Shown: piece by piece, positions 35,722 to 36,395 of the stretch | Layout: every line of letters begins with the position of its first letter | Position numbering within the stretch: the stretch's first letter is position 1 | DNA from: Legionellales bacterium | Lineage (GTDB): Bacteria > Pseudomonadota > Gammaproteobacteria > DSM-16500 | Reading direction: 5' to 3' | DNA length: 36,395 nucleotides | Assembly (NCBI GenBank): GCA_023265835.1 | Contig: JAHFSI010000012.1 | Coordinates: 1-36,395 of the forward strand | Translations under genes and position numbers: made by a program | The notes under the pieces: generated by a model | The model's input: only the letters and a program-made list of their open reading frames with translations | Told to the model about the DNA's origin: nothing | Database searches by the model: none

Positions 35722-35854
35722 TATTAGCTCAGGTACCCAATATTGTCATCCCCGCGCAGGCGGGGACCTATTCATCCAAAGCACCTTTCCTGCCATAAGC
35801 AGAATGGGTCCCCGCCTGCGCGGGGATGACAATATTGGGAGGCTTGATCTGTTA
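35722..35854. repeat. 133-bp palindromic repeat, family P2 copy 2
   Basis: Same orientation and length as 16601-16733, with only a few differences (for example CAATATTG for CAACATTG near the left end). Arms GTCATCCCCGCGCAGGCGGGG and CCCCGCCTGCGCGGGGATGAC. It lies 7 bases after the ComEA-like stop and before the convergent glycosyltransferase, and is a likely bidirectional terminator. Confidence 0.85.
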
Positions 35855-35866
35855 GTGTGCGTTTGT

Positions 35867-36395
35867 TTATCCCCCACCAACCCCCCGATAAACCCGCAGC
35901 GTCTCCTCCGCACATTTTTTCAAAGTAAACTGTTTCACCCTCTCATTTCCGCGCCTTACGAGTTCCGCACACAAAGCAGGATTGTCTAAAAAAACCATAA
36001 TACTATCCCTAATTTCCTCCACACTGCATGGATCGACAAAATACGCCGCATCACCCGCAATTTCCGGCAATGAAGTGGTATTAGAAGTAATGACTGGAAT
36101 ACCAGAAGCAAAAGCCTCCAAAATAGGGTTACCAAATCCTTCTGAAAGAGAAGGAAACAATAATAATTGTGCGCTTTGATATAACGCCCGCAATTCTTCT
36201 TGAGTGACATACTGTAACCATGCTATTTTATTTTCAGCACTCATACGCATCATTTTTTGACGAATGTCCGTGGATTGCCATCCATCTTTTCCGACTAAAA
36301 CCAGTTTATGTTCTTGTTGTATTTCCTTAGGCAGTAATTCATAAGCTTGAATAATGCGAAGGAAATTTTTTCGCGGCTGCAAGGTGCCGACAGAA
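35867..36395 (-). CDS. GT4-type glycosyltransferase, C-terminal part (runs off the window)
   Basis: The frame is open to the window edge; the TTG at 36382 is internal, since SVGTLQPRKNF continues upstream. This is the C-terminal GT-B half of a family 4 glycosyltransferase: GTLQPRKN at the domain start, LVLVGKDGW, YQSAQLLLFPSLSEGFGNPILEAFASGIPVITS with the E-x7-E nucleotide-sugar motif, and LPEIAGDAAYFVDP. Such enzymes transfer sugars from nucleotide donors, usually for lipopolysaccharide or capsule. The donor and acceptor cannot be told. The stop at 35867 lies 13 bases from repeat P2. Confidence 0.9.
   Translation of the reverse strand, partial: SVGTLQPRKNFLRIIQAYELLPKEIQQEHKLVLVGKDGWQSTDIRQKMMRMSAENKIAWLQYVTQEELRALYQSAQLLLFPSLSEGFGNPILEAFASGIPVITSNTTSLPEIAGDAAYFVDPCSVEEIRDSIMVFLDNPALCAELVRRGNERVKQFTLKKCAEETLRVYRGVGGG

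Overview
The window looks like chromosomal DNA of a gammaproteobacterium, most plausibly from the Legionellales (Legionella/Coxiella side). The evidence is the gene set and order: sdhE-ygfX, lepA / lepB-rnc-era, kbl-tdh, and dacA-ybeD-lipB-lipA followed by a DedA-PAP2-LssY type protein. This placement is inferred from family resemblance; no search was run. The DNA is moderately A/T rich and holds several families of palindromic intergenic repeats. No tRNA, rRNA, CRISPR array or recognisable transposase was seen.

Layout. (1) 1-6017, accessory block on the + strand, visibly more A/T rich than the rest: a lysine/glutamate-rich coiled-coil protein, then two large paralogous soluble proteins (866 and 730 aa). 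The paralogs share an N-terminal motif, beta-rich repeats, an SPFH/band-7-like region and a helical, Ser-rich C-terminus. This is the best candidate for an undescribed system. (2) 6018-9507: nadE, a vapBC toxin-antitoxin pair sitting between two near-identical 23-bp direct repeats, and ygfZ. (3) 9511-16511: a 1168-aa fused flavin/Fe-S oxidoreductase on the - strand with an apparently near-leaderless promoter, then divergent htpG with a textbook heat-shock promoter, and an M17 aminopeptidase. (4) 16512-21064: nested palindromic repeats, tdh and kbl (threonine to glycine), an exported GH17-like glycosidase and a small basic hypothetical protein. (5) 21130-26265: sdhE-ygfX, lepA, and the lepB-rnc-era operon. 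Here RNase III carries Cys where a metal-binding Asp is expected. (6) 26482-28808: a receiver-GGDEF-EAL protein with degenerate catalytic motifs and a coupled two-TM coiled-coil protein. (7) 28943-35119: a long - strand cluster, dacA-ybeD-lipB-lipA-lssY-like-sohB, tied together by overlaps and short gaps. (8) 35349-36395: a ComEA-like helix-hairpin-helix exported protein and the C-terminal part of a GT4 glycosyltransferase that runs off the window.

How the parts fit together. Most genes are housekeeping: NAD and lipoate synthesis, wall maturation, translation quality, protein export, threonine catabolism and heat shock. The accessory elements are the SPFH-like pair, vapBC, the GH17 enzyme and the degenerate c-di-GMP protein. 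The palindromic repeats fall between operons, often between convergent genes, where they could also stop transcription from both sides.
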